Assembly: GCA_035041965.1 (NCBI GenBank)
Contig: JAPYMA010000957.1
Coordinates: 1 to 64,000, forward strand
From: Anisakis pegreffii
Lineage: Eukaryota > Nematoda > Chromadorea > Rhabditida > Anisakidae
Length of the DNA: 64,000 nucleotides
Reading direction: 5' to 3'
The notes beneath the pieces were generated by a model that searched no databases, was not told the DNA's origin, and saw only the letters and a list, made by a program, of their open reading frames with translations. Of this stretch, positions 37,801-51,016 are shown piece after piece. Made by a program: the position numbers and the translations under genes. The stretch's first letter is position 1, and the number at the start of each line of letters is the position of its first letter.

Positions 37801-40582
37801 CTGTAACTGTAGAAGTTTATAATGCCACCTGTGTAATATACATGAAAAGAATAAAGCCATTTCCATAATTTGCCCTTTGCGGATTATAATATAACATTAT
37901 ATCGAACTTGCCCATAGTCATCAATCACTCTTGACAATCCTATCAATATAAATTACTCAAATTTCACGGAAAAACAAACAAAAAACCTTATCGTAAATGA
38001 AGAATTAATCATATAACTGTCACTATTCGTAGAGAGATCTCCTATGAGGTTGCTACGAATCCACAGAGGCTCAATGATTGCGATTCGAAAAAGCGCCAGA
38101 AGGAAGGATAAACTCAAACGTTGGTCGGTTCCCATAATTTGCATATTGCATAATCATTGCATAATCACAACTCTCATCAGTCTAATTGTGAACAATCTCA
38201 CGACTAAAAAAATTCCGAGCGCTCAAAAAATGGACTAAAGACGCCATCTGAATCCGGCTCTAATGAAGCAAACGCCTGCTAAGAATGAAGAGAAATGAAA
38301 CCAGTGAAATTTCACACCATGCACGAAAAATACAGACAAACAACATTGAAAACACTGTGCAAGAAGCCAACCAACGAATCGAATGAATTAATAAAGAATA
38401 CGAGTTAATGCACATGCATGCATTCATGAATACATACACATGCATTATGCATAAGACTGAATAAAAACCAAATTATTTATTTCTTATCTAATAAGACACT
38501 GTGTACGATCGAATATATTAATGTAGCACAGAGTCGAATCTACATTCTCATTCATACAAAAGTGTTGTGCTTGATCGCTGAATGTAATTACAATTTTAAT
38601 CGTTATTCATGGTCAATTCCTTGACTGATTGATTGATTTGCAGATCATGCAAATATCAGATCACTATGATATTGCTCAGACCGGAACTTTCACACTTCTA
38701 TGAACCAGGTGCTAGTCAAACTGATTGATGCAAGTAAGCTATTTGGATGTGATCAATATGATGATATCCGATCGTATATCGAAATATCTGTGGATAAGAT
38801 ATGAAACAAAGCCAGAGTAACAAGCACAAACACCATGCACTTCAAATTACGGATGAATTGAGCATAGATTAAACTTAAGAATCCAGTTTAGCTGAATAGT
38901 TTTATCATACTACGACAGGTGACATTATGAATATCAGCATGAATAGAACATTGATTAGTGGCGACTGAGGTCTCAGTCATGGTAGATTTTCAGCCAGTTT
39001 ACTCTGTTCAGTCGTTGAATTAACGACTGAGTGAAGGTTATAGGTGATATTACAGATAGATTGTATGCATACTTGTTACATGCTCTTATTATGAACCTGA
39101 ATAGGTAGATAGTAGATAGATAGGTAGGTAGAGGTATAAACATGCGAATGCATGATTCAAATGTACATCATGCACCATGAACTGTGCAGCAGATATAGTA
39201 GAGGAGAACAGCATAAACACAACATAAGAACATCAACACGAATTGTATTGTATCCGACGAGGAAATGACAATGAGATAGATCCATGCATCTGATACAATA
39301 ACATCAAATCAAATCGTGGAGAATACAACAGCAGCAGGTATACATAACGACGGCAGGTAAAACAACTCATTATGATATTGCCTATGTTCCTGCTTGCAGA
39401 TTTCATACCTTTCCATGTATGCCATATGAATAAATGAAACGAAAATGAATATGACCTTGCTGTTATAATTCATCCACATCCCATGCATAATGGACGAGTG
39501 TTGGTCTTTCTAATAATGCACCTTTTTTCATTTGATGTTCATTGTGTTGCTTCGATTACCTATCACCTGTTACTTGTTATATTATTGTATCGCTTCCCTT
39601 CTATATCCTACTAATTTATTGAACGCAGTCTTCCTTCAAATAGCAGCCATCTCTTTCCCAATCAACTAATTATGCTGTTCTTCAATATCAATAATGTTCT
39701 GTCAGATTCACGCAGTCAAATTCACCCTGCAGCTTTGAACACGTGTACAACTGAATTCAGTTCCGGCTCTCTCCAGTGCTAAGCCCTTGATCCTCTCATA
39801 TATCCTCTGTCCTTCATGAGAATCCACTCCTCTCACGATCAATCGATCTTGCTCCTTCTACTGCATAACCCTCAAATAAATGTCCTCCAAAGTTAGTGTC
39901 CATTATTGTTTTCTTCCTCAACAAACTCTCACACCTTCAAACACACCAAATACAATAGAGGGATGACACATGCACGATGATCAATTGGCTATTGTAGTGG
40001 CTGAGATAGTATGAAAGGCGACTGTATCTTATGGAATATCACAAAAACTATTCTACAAGACATCATGGAAAAAAGTTGCAGTGTATAAGAAAACCGATCA
40101 TGTAAATGCTCATATCGTATGAGAGAGATATCATGAAAATTTACTGTATTATACTGTCAATCAAGAAAATTTATTGCGTTATTTTATACTATTCAACGTA
40201 CGCACCTAACATGGAACCACTCGTCATTTTCTTCACGAAACATTGCCATTAAAAAGTTGTCACTCCAGTGTACAACGCTCGACGAGTACTTCAGTTTGGA
40301 TCCATTTCTAATTCAATAGGTTCATTCAGTTCAAGTGACTGATGTATTTTTGTCTGATGCAATTATTTTTTGCATGATTCAATTATGAATGATGACAACA
40401 GGGACATCAATACCCAAAAAGTTCTTCAATCAGAAGAGACATTCCACCCATAATTACGCTCATACCAGCTATATTTGATTTGTTCCGGAAACTCTACAAA
40501 AGCTTATAATCTCATACTAATCAACAGGACAGACAAACAATGCTATAATACGGCGCCTGAGGTAGAACTGCTCAAATTTTAG

Positions 40583-40681
40583 AGTTTCGCAAAAAACAGA
40601 AGCTCAGAACATCATAAAGTACGCAGCAGCAGGTGCTGATTCTCAAAATCTAGTTGAAGGACCTCCATGCTTCCATTTAAG
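40583..40681 (+). other. Candidate internal exon, plus strand
   Basis: CAAATTTTAG|A and AAG|GTAGGC bound 99 bp open in one frame (TEAQNIIKYAAAGADSQNLV, then EGPPCFHL), entering after phase 2 and leaving in phase 2. The donor is good. No neighbours to join to and no family recognised. Confidence 0.22.
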
Positions 40682-43600
40682 GTAGGCCAATCTGATACAA
40701 AAGAACCCAAGCGGGTTGTTCACATGTCACATATTCCGCTCACAGGATATGAAAAAAAAAACTTCCCATATGCGTCCCACATCCGAGTTTTTCTCTAAAT
40801 GCTATTATGCATAATTCAGAAGGAGATTCGTCCTTATTGGTCCATTTACTGCATGTTACTAGTGTCATTGTCTGAAGATTTGACATTGTTAGAAGATTTC
40901 ATATTCTTATTTTTGTGATCCATGTTCAAATCAAACCACCTCCACAAATGAATACTATGTGTTGTGTTCTTCACATGTCATCACATCGTAATCGAATGTA
41001 TTGATTGTATAATAAAACCTAATCAATTATGCAATCTCTCAATCATTATTCTAATTTAAACTGTCAATTGAATGCAAACAACCAAAATACAACAAACGTC
41101 GAATGAAATTGGAGCAACAAAATCTTTTCGTTACTCTGCGATACAAATTCTTTTGTGTTGTATTTCAATTATGTTGCTGCAGCAATTAAATTTCCTCCCA
41201 CTCCCTCACAAAACAAAACAAAGCGATCTAATCTCAATCGCCACCTCCTTCCCAGTCAAGACTACTTGAGTAACTGTCCAATAGAATACTTCAAAATGAA
41301 CTCCTAAAATTTTCGCTTAAACATAGGGAAAAAAATGTTGACGGAAAGAAACATTATTATGACTGAATCAGTAATTCAATATCCTCAATACCTAACTGAT
41401 TCATATCCCTCTTTCTTTAACATGCTAAACATATTCATCAAATATTTATCATGCGTTCTAATGCATGAAGGAAATTAAACAGGAACATTTGTTCATTAAT
41501 GCATGGTTCCTGAAGATAAATTCCTATACAAGAAGAAAGGCGATAGACGTTCACAATGGGGGGGGAGGGCAGCGGGCAGTCTTGTAATTTATTCATTAAT
41601 ATCTTGTAACGTTACATCTACCAGCACTAGGATAGACCATCAAGCAGAAGAGATGTTTTATGGGTGAAATTATGATCAGTCAAGCAGTCCTGTTAGGGGG
41701 AACTTAGACAGACAGATAATCTGAACCTTCTGGTAACACGAATGAAAAGTTAAGATGAAAAAAGTTCAAAATTTAAGATGAATATTTCCTACATTAAGGC
41801 TGGCATTAGATAACATCTAAACTCCAACATACGGAGAGTGAAGAGACCTTCAATACTAATTGCAATCTACAATACTAATAACCTATGATGAATAGTAATA
41901 ACCATAATGATGGCATTAGTAAAAGAAATAATAACAACAATATTGAATAATATAATAAGGAATTGTAGTAATAATACTATTAGTAATGGTGACAAAGATG
42001 AATGTGCATATGAATTAGTATACCTAAAGTATTCATTCTCACGCGCATCGCACCTAATGTATGATGCATGAGACGACAAAATGCACAGAAATTATGTAAT
42101 TTGCATGAGCTTAGAGAGCATGGCCACTGATGGCACTTTCTTAATCTTAACTCTTTCATTTCTCGCTGCAAAATCGTTGGTTCATCATGAATCATAATTG
42201 CTTGCGATTGATGATTCGATATGTTATGGTAGTATTGCATGCAAATAAATTCATTCACGTCATTCGATTTGCGGACTAATTAAATAAAAGTTTATTTACC
42301 TTATAATCACCTTACGTAATTGGCGTAATTGACATTAATTGTTCAATTTTATGACAGAGACCATATAACAACGATCATGCATCATGCATCAGTTTTGCGG
42401 TTATGTTCATGGAAAGTTTATTTTTCGGATTGCAAACACGATCGCATTCCACTATGATCTGTCTTCTACACATGATTTTTGCATGGGTTTGATATGAAAG
42501 GTTCCAAATTGTTAAGATAAATTACCAAAATATCTTCGTGATTGTCTTCGTCGTAAGTTCTAAAAAGAGCAAAAAGTCCAAAAACAGCAATGAGCAAGTC
42601 TGAAAACTCGTGACAACTAAACAGTCCACAATTTCAGATTCTCCTCAAATGAATCGAATGCATACCGATAATCAAGTACAGGTTCTGCACGCCTCAATAA
42701 TCTCATAGCACAGTAATACTTTTAAAAAAATTGAATCATCTCAAAAATTGATCATAACTCCCCATTTTTTCCAGTTTCTCCACTAATTTTACGTTGTAAT
42801 TCGATTACATCAAATCAATCACATAACAAAAAGTGTCCGATAGAATGTCAGTTATACCATCGCAGTTATGATGATGTTCTAATGGTGAAGTGCATTCGAT
42901 TCACTATGTGAAAAAGCGAACGTAAAACATCTGTGCTATGAGTTTGATGTGTAATGATAGATAGATTCAATGAACACGTACAATTATTCTGTAACCAATT
43001 ATCAAAAATAACCAAAAACACAGAAGTACATCTTATGAAACGATGCATAAACTCTAATTTATAGAAGAACTTTTTCTTTGCGCTAATTGATAGCAATAAT
43101 CATACGGCCACAATAACTACAAGGCAGTCTATCATTGACTACAAGATTGTCTATCATATAGTATAGAATTTTGGATGATTTTTCACATTCTGTAAAACAT
43201 TCAATAGTGAAGACTTGACATTCAATCATACTGAAAGCTCTAATAATTGGGAAAGTTAGATAAGAGCGGAAACATAAGAGTAGAGTTTAAAATTCAGTCA
43301 CATGGACACTTCAGTACGAAAGACCCTTAGCACATCATTGATTATCATTATTAATCATAGCGATATTAAATATTCTAATTGTAAGGATTCTAGCTATTAG
43401 TAATAATGACCGTGATCGCAATATCAATATTAATCGAATTGTATCTTATATGAATGAAGGTTAAAACTACAATTTAGGATGCATCAACGTGAGTGTGAAA
43501 TTGAAGAAGAAGGAAATCCTCACCAAAGATGTTTGAAAACGAAAACGAAAGAAGTGCAAAAAAAACTTTTCCTAATCTTTTTCAATGAATAATCTCTCGA

Positions 43601-43924
43601 CTTTCAATGAAATGGCAAAAAAAAACGAATTAATTTCGATGGTTTGGTGAGAAAAAACCGGACAATTGCATTAATATTGTATGGCTATAATGGATTCGAA
43701 ATGAATTTGCGCCCTCCTGTATCGTACCTTTCATGAACGAATTGAATATTTCTTGAGTGTTATGCAAGAGAATTTTACTGAGTACAGGCCATTACAGTCA
43801 ATTACAGGGTTATTTCTACAAGATAGGGACTGACTGGCAAAGTACAAGAATAGCGCATTTATTAACGATGCATTAGTGACAATGTGGGATTGAAGTGGAT
43901 CTTGAATCGCATTGTTAATGAAAC

Positions 43925-44165
43925 ACCTTGACCGTGGATGTTATCTTGCGTTGCAAGTGTATCCAGATTGGGCTTGAGTCCGAGAATCCTGAGACTCGGG
44001 GCTTCCAAACATTTACGGACCCATCCTGGGTGGGTACTGTGGGTTCTGCACTTCTCTATTCGGTAGAGGGTAGGATCTCCGACTTTACCTTCTACCTTCG
44101 GAGATCCCGAGAACTTAGGAAGCCTGGGAAGCCGCTGACCCTTATCCTCAAGATGGTATTTTGAT
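43925..44165. repeat. GC-rich block, probable dispersed repeat
   Basis: A GC-rich island with short inverted segments (AGGATCTCCGACTTTACC and CTTCGGAGATCCCG). It shares motifs with the 15.9-kb block (GGAGATCCC; GTCGG-GATCCT-CCCT-CTAC) but the alignment by eye is weak. Open frames on both strands here are composition effects. Confidence 0.4.
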
Positions 44166-46303
44166 AGCAAATATTGAAATTCCGCCGTAATCGTCCACAA
44201 TGTAGTCCCTCACCAAAACCATGTTTACTTATAGCGCTCATAGAATTACCTATTTAAGCATCATGTGCACAAACCATTCTTCAACGAATATGGAGAGCAG
44301 ACTGAATCAATAAGCAAACAGACGATCAGACTGCGCCCATAAGTGAAATATAATCCAGAATGCATGAATCTACCAGAAACGAATCCACAACAATCGAATT
44401 CCATGGATTATCAAACTCGGAAAATATCAAAGCTAGTCCCACTCATGATTACAGCCACATCAGAGTCAATATGAAGCTGATCAAATGACTGACTGCATAT
44501 CCATCCATCTGAATGATCGAGCTAGTCAAATTATTGAATTCACATTACTGACATTCCTCTCAAATCAGTCAATCATTAATAATTCTAGTTGTCATTTCAC
44601 AACACTACTCTTCCATCATTCTAACATTCCGATATTCCAGTGTTCCTATTGAACACCACATAAAATCTGATTATCTCTAACGTTTGATTGCATCAAATAG
44701 ATCAGGATTGAATCAACTATCACGTATCGTTCCAATTCTAATAAAAATTACAAAAACAATTTCGCACATTCGCACGCTTGTTGTTACTAAATTAATAGCA
44801 ATATTACAGAGTTGAAATCTGAATGAAAGAGTTCATAATCCGTCGAAATACAATCAAATAAACCGGTCTGCTCTAATCTACTGGAAACAAATGATCACAC
44901 AAATTTCTTATAGAGTCATCATAAATCTCTCGTTGTAAACCTTAAACGCCATTTCGTTGTCAACACAAAAGATCTTCCTTCAATTTGCTCAATGAAACAT
45001 TTCATGATATAATATAACAATGAAACACACCCATCCCATAATCACCACCATCATAATCACCATTATTCACCTGTGTGTGTTTGCATCCATTGAATATTTC
45101 ATGTGAATGAATGAGCGAATGCTGTTGAACACCCCTTTACAACGTCTTTAAATATCAACGACGAAACATGATTTGAATATAAATTATCAATCAATCACGT
45201 AACAGATGATATGTGCTAAAAATTACATGAGATCATTCGCAAAGTTTCAGTTTTGGATGCAAAATTGCGCGAATTGTTTATGATCGAATGGAAATGCAGC
45301 GCTAGAATTCTGGAAAATGATATGAAAGTTTGAAGTGAATCGGAGGAAAATGCTGCTTATATTTTTAGCAATCGCTTTGCAAAGTGTTTTGCAACACGAT
45401 ACATTTGTTCTCTTCTCACATTCTCATTTCTTGTTTAGAAACGTATAACTGGAAATTGGATACCATAATTTTCATATTAGGATCAGTTTTTCCAGGCGAA
45501 CAGCTTCGTTCATTCTTTTTTTCAGATTTCCAGACACACAGTTTCAACATATGAAATGAGAACTATATTATTCAAACAAACACGCATACATATTTGACAA
45601 TATCAAAACCACCAACAATAATAAAGCCGTATCTCAATTTATAACTCCTTTATGCTCAAGTTCATTTGAATGTTTGAACTGATTCACAATTGCGCCACCT
45701 TAAGATGATTTTGATTGTTGAATTCAACGAAATGACTGCTCTGAAGATCATCTTTATTTGGTACAAAACACTTGCTTTGTACATTTTACACTGGTGTTGT
45801 TTAAATTAAACCACTGAAATGTGTTTATATCGACACTTCAGAACACTGTCAAAATGCTCCCTTATAAAGAATAATAATGTAAGAAAGCATTCACAACAAT
45901 GACCATTCATTCTCCTTTTAATTTCTTCACCAGCTTTACAGTGAAGTTCAAATCAATACATCATTAAGGCAGCCATAACGCCTTCCAAATATCCATCAAA
46001 ATATTCTGTTCAGTGTGCCCAAATGAGCCAGATAGGTAATCAATTGATGAATCTGCTTATGTAATGATGAGAAGTCATAATTGGTATAATAGAATCAGTC
46101 CTGTATTGTATTCAATCTCGGCATAATACCTCAATCAATGTTAATTTCAGATTGGATGCTCTAAGCTTAAATACGCTATCATAACATAACAACATCACAT
46201 GAACACCATCAGGTAGACTTAATTAACGAATTGAAACCTGTCGATAACGTGATCAGCTTAAAACCGAAGTCTTTCATACGAACGAACCATACGATTAAGA
46301 GAT

Positions 46304-46594
46304 TTGCACGAACGCATCACAGCATATCCGACCAAGCCTATACTCCACACCTCTTATTACCAGATAATCACTTGGGCGGCAACAATTCGTTATCCTTCAT
46401 CTAACACCCTTAGAATTTCGCTCGCTAGGCAATTTATATCCACAACCCGTTATGATTGCCTGCACATTCTTAAAGTACATCATCTCTTAAAACCCCTCCG
46501 AATGATGAGACGAAACCGAAATTTTGAGATTGAATTGATTGGATTCGAGATGGATCTTAACAAACTATTAGGGGATTTGTTGAAAGTGCGTTGA
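46304..46594 (+). other. Open frame of 96 codons; doubtful
   Basis: The frame opens with TTG. Its right half (ISLARQFISTTRYDCLHIL, MMRRNRNFEIELIGFEMD) looks protein-like. A possible acceptor (CGCATCACAG) lies inside it. No start codon, donor or family established. Confidence 0.2.
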
Positions 46595-47590
46595 GGAAGT
46601 CAGGAACTGTACTGAAAAACTAGCACATAACAGAATTAACTATACGTATGGTCACAAAAGAAATACTTCTATCATACAATTAGATTCAAAAATTGAATTT
46701 CTACTGTCCGAATACATCGCATAATGCAAAGTGAAGGCAACAGCGCAAATTTGTGAATGAATCCAATTACTGCCACACAAAAACGATAATAATAATAACA
46801 ATAACCTCCTCAAATTTATTACAAAGCAGTGTAAAGCTTTCGATTTTCAATTCGAATACCATATAAATTGTTTGATTTGCTTCATTGAAAATGAAATCTC
46901 ATAATAGATCACAATGCGTTTTTGAGGGAATACAAACAACCCCAATAATACATGAACATATATTACGCTCAAACGTGAATACATTTTTATCAAATCATTC
47001 AAGTCATTAATTGAAAGTGTGAGAAAAAATCTGCTATACTCACATACACACAAAAAATATCAATTCAACAAGAAACTTTAATTAGTTTTCGCTAAACTTC
47101 CATGAGATCGTTCTCAATCATCAAATCTAAGATATTCCTAATTTGTCACTAACAATTTGTCATCATCAAAAACTATGCTCTGAACTAACCAGTGAACTCA
47201 ATCCCTTCATCTTATCCAGTTGGTTATCCAACTTAATAACAATACAGTGATAATATCAACAATGTTCAAACAGTCTATCTAAATGATAATCGCAATAATA
47301 ATGACAATAGCAATAGTCATACTAATAAATAACACTCGTAAAACCTCTTCAGCACCATTGTTCAACATTAAAACATCCAGATTTGAGAGTGCCTCATTCA
47401 AGAGAATGCATATTCAGTAATCAGTAACATCTGGAGTAACCAACAACTAATAACAACTAATTTCTCGTTGTAATATCAATAAAGAAGCGAACTACTGCTT
47501 ATGTCACACAAAAGAACACAACCCAATTCAATCTAATGATATAACTCACACACAAATGCTAACTACTAACACTTATTTCTACGTTGCGAA

Positions 47591-47794
47591 TTGGTTAAAG
47601 TGTCGTCAGCAGAATTCCTCAACGCTTCAATTCGTTCAGATAGAATCAAAAACGACGACGTCCTCTCTCCAATATTCAGTAAAATGTCCTCTCTGCCTCA
47701 AAAACAGGTTTCCACTGAAAATCTTTTCTCAATGGTTCATCCTCTCCTCTATCTGAATTTCATAACAAGGGAGAGCAGATCAATCAGTGCCTGA
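47591..47794 (+). other. Open frame of 67 codons; doubtful
   Basis: The frame has coding-like composition (SSAEFLNASIRSDRIKNDD, KMSSLPQKQVSTENLFSM). CAG|GTTTCC inside it is a usable donor, and TCGTCAG near the start a usable acceptor. Unrecognised, and may be chance. Confidence 0.2.
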
Positions 47795-49679
47795 AGATGC
47801 TTATCTCCTCTTTAACTCATCACCAACAATAAGGTGTGATATGAAACTACGGCCAATGACCTCATCACGATAAGCAAATATAGCGAAATGGAAACTTCCA
47901 TAAAATGTTTCAAATTGCTTATTATTAATAATGAGTGTTGATTTATTTATGGCTTTGGTTTATGCACAATGCGACTAATCTACGATGCATAATTGCTGTA
48001 GCTTTGCATAGCACCTACACATACGGATATAAATGGACAAACGATGTGATTTCACGTAATGAAGAGCATGTAATGATCTGATCTGATTTTAGTGGAGCAC
48101 GTTCGAATCCCCGTTTTCCACATCATATCAACTGTAGACGTGCAACAGGATGGTCCCTGCGATATAAAATGCTTTCAGAATGTCAGTTATGTAACTGTTT
48201 TCATTGTTACATCAGAGAATCTTGTAACAGGATGGTACAAGTGAATACACATAGACCACTGAACCAAAACAATACAGTTGCTAGCTGGTCATTTGCTGTA
48301 GTAAAAGAAGCCAGTGGTCACTCTCGCAGGTCACTCGATCATTTGCTTAGCAGTATTGACAAGGACTGAACAGTGTCAGAGTAAGTCGTCGTCTCGTGTT
48401 TGCGTCAGCGATGTAACTAACTCAATTTTACGAGAACGGTAAACACAACAAGGTAAACCATCATAATATATCGCAATGATCAACCAGCTTACAGGATTAC
48501 TACAATCCCCTCAACGCTTCGTTTCTTCATTGAGCTTTCCGCTCAGCTGTCAACTCTCCACTTCGACCAGCTTCATCCTCCTAACTCGATCCAACTATAC
48601 GCTTTTCTCAACAATCATTTATATTATGCGCTGACATCTGCAGTGACATGAACATAATGAACATTACAATGGTATGATAGCAGAAACTGTAGTCATAATA
48701 TCCTAATCAAAAAGGTTATAGCAACAATGAGGCGAAACTATTGGACATAACTGAAAATCAAAATCTCAAGAAATCATCACTAAAAACTAAAAAAAACTCA
48801 ATAATTCTCAGGAGAAGCGGAACGAAATCAGCAGTGACATTCTCAGCGAAATCAAAGCAAAGCCAAACTCAAACCAGCTCGAACCTAAGCTCGCCCAAAG
48901 TAGAGGTTATTATATGAAACTCAAGATTGAGCACACCAAAAAATATCTGCATATAGGAAATATCCGTCATGAAAACGATGGTATGCGAAAATTAATCGCT
49001 GATCCCGAACTAAGCGCACATTTGAAGTAATCAGTGACAAATAACACGCAAAACACCATTTTATCTGATAAACACCTGAAAACGTATGCATTCATAGGTG
49101 TATGTATAGGTATATGCAGGTATAGTGATTGTTAAAAATACGTATTTGCTTGGCTATGCTTTTAGGGCTTATTTTTGTTTGTTTGCTGGATGCTTGGTCG
49201 GTTTCCATGGCGAGGAGAATAATTGTGAATTGAAATGAGACCGCGGCAATTTAGATGATTGATGCTGAAGAAAACGAAAGTAAAATATATCGAAACTCGT
49301 GCTTACATCATATCACTGCTGACGTTATTAGTCCATAATGACGAGTGATAGCTTATTGTTAGTGGGATTTACTTATGGTAAGCGATATCGCTCATCGCGA
49401 GTTCCATTCGTGCATGACGTTTTTGATATTACACGTCACCTATTCAGTGAATATCACTTACAAACAATATGGATCTATATAATACAATTCACATCTAAAA
49501 GTTTAATAACGTTTCTAGGTAGATTCAATCATCACATTTGAAGCAGCTAAACTGTTCAGCTGAATTATTATTATTATTACACTGACTATTAATATTCGAT
49601 TATTAAGCCTCACAATATTCGACTCAAATCATTCATTCTATCAGTATAAGACGATCGTGATAATATGCACTTAGTAGGA

Positions 49680-49825
49680 TTGGATTAGGGATCCTAACCT
49701 CAAGGATTCCTGAGCAATTACGAGGCCTTAGGGGCCCCTCACCCTACACTCTACTCTCAAGATCTATAATTCGAGTATCGCCGAGCACGTCCCCCCCTCC
49801 TCGCCCCGACCCAACCCTAGCATAT
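49680..49825 (-). repeat. GC-rich dispersed repeat
   Basis: Read on the minus strand, this block matches the 30.14-kb fragment at its start and the 15.9-kb block further in (GGGGCCCCTAAGGCCTCGTAA), linking those two into one family. A C-run and G+C well above the surroundings mark it. Confidence 0.6.
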
Positions 49826-50418
49826 AGTACTACTAGTTGACACAGTGACAGACAGACTGTACGTAGGTGGAATAGTCGGAACTTATCTTACACTAAGTTG
49901 ACCGATACATTCAAGATCGCTACACTCAACTGTCTCTTCACAATAACTTCACTGAATCAGTCCAGTGATCATAATCAGTACAATGATGTTCTCAAAATCG
50001 CACATCATAATATACAATCCAAACCTTCGTCCAAACAACACAAACTCCATAAGATCGGTGTAAACCACATCTCATATAACAAGCAAAAAACGTATAGAGA
50101 CAGTTCAGTTAAGATATTCAAAAAGTGTGCCTCAAGCTCATCGCATAACAAAACTGGCTCTCTTCACACCACCACATTAACGATAATCATATTCAGGTGA
50201 CCCACTGAAATACCTCACGTCAACAACATAATACAATAGCAGTACGATGACAGTCAAATAGTGATGTACCAAAGGCACTGTTGAACGGTAAGCGGCTACT
50301 CTCACTGGTCATTCACGTTGTCCGTTGCCAATACAAACGGATAAATAAATAAACAAACAACTCGAATAAACAAGCTGAACTGATCGATATCTAACTGACT
50401 CTATGCATTAACGTTGAG

Positions 50419-51016
50419 CGGTTCGAGAATCGAGACTGCTTAAGGTAAACAAAACGCAGTATTTATGAATCTTTAGGTCAGTCGTTGCATAGTTATGAGG
50501 TTGATGTCACGCTGCTCATCTTCTTTCTCGGGTTATTTGAACAAGGTAAAACAGAGAAAGTGGCGTGAAATAGCCGAATGACCGTACTGAACTGCATAGC
50601 TAAGTGATCTCTGTCATTACTACAATAACACAATACCGACCTTTCCATTTTAGCTTCCTAAGGTGAGAGAACCTCTTGTGGAAAGCTTCTCGAGTAGTAA
50701 GTAATACTTAAGGCATACAAAATATCCAATTGATCAGTCATGAAATAACTTCAACATTCTGAAATTAGCACTTAATTTGAATAATAATAAGAGAAACACA
50801 CTTCTTAAGGAATAATAACAAATGATTAGATAATAAATACAAGCCGGATCGTTAACACAACCACTCGGCGGAGACTAAACGGTCTCCGTGATAGCTCAGA
50901 GGTAGAGCCCCAACCGGTAATTGGTACGTAGAGCCCCAGCCGGTAATCGCGGGCTTGATTCCCGTTCGTGGAGGAAAGTTTCGCTCGAAACCGAGTAGTT
51001 TCTTAAGGTATCACAG
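50419..51016 (+). repeat. Cluster of three related repeat tails, SINE-like
   Basis: The sequence after the tRNA-like unit (GTGGAGGAAAGTTTCGCTCG...GAGTAGT...CTTAAGG, 50966-51010) recurs at 50677-50715 (GTGGAAAGCTTCTCGAGTAG...CTTAAGG) and, more weakly, at 50419-50447 (CGGTTCGAGAATCGAGACTG, CTTAAGG). A tRNA-derived head with a shared tail is the structure of a SINE; the upstream copies would be 5'-truncated. The family name is unknown. Confidence 0.5.
50885..50972 (+). tRNA. tRNA-like sequence, probably a tRNA-derived repeat or pseudogene
   Basis: TCCGTGA and TCGTGGA pair as a 7-bp acceptor stem (two G-T pairs). GCTC/GAGC around AGAGGTA form a D arm, and GCGGG-CTTGATT-CCCGT a T arm. TAGCTCAGAGG is a perfect A box; the B box is degraded (GCTTGATTCC instead of GGTTCGATTCC). 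The anticodon region can fold as CCAA/TTGG around CCGGTAA, but position 33 is C rather than T. A 26-bp near-duplication (50902-50927 and 50928-50953, 19 of the first 20 bases identical) lengthens the molecule to 88 nt. These defects argue against a working tRNA. Confidence 0.6.

Larger units (their letters stand above)
33191..50400. other. Long region without a recognisable gene
   Basis: AT-rich, low-complexity sequence. It contains the separately listed candidate frames and GC-rich block, short simple repeats (for example GGTA/GATA at 39100-39131 and a GGGGGG run at 41560), and nothing that I can tie to a known family on either strand. Confidence 0.5.

Noticed and set aside
43862..44200. 112-codon minus-strand open frame and a 78-codon plus-strand frame
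   Set aside because: Both fall in a GC-rich repeat-like block; frames open on both strands indicate composition, not coding.
47583..47714. Possible minus-strand exon opposite the 47.6-kb frame
   Set aside because: On recounting, a run of five T shifts the reading and a stop codon interrupts the frame.
49898..50200. 100-codon plus-strand frame
   Set aside because: Non-ATG start and Lys/Asn/Ser/His composition expected from AT-rich DNA; no supporting signal.
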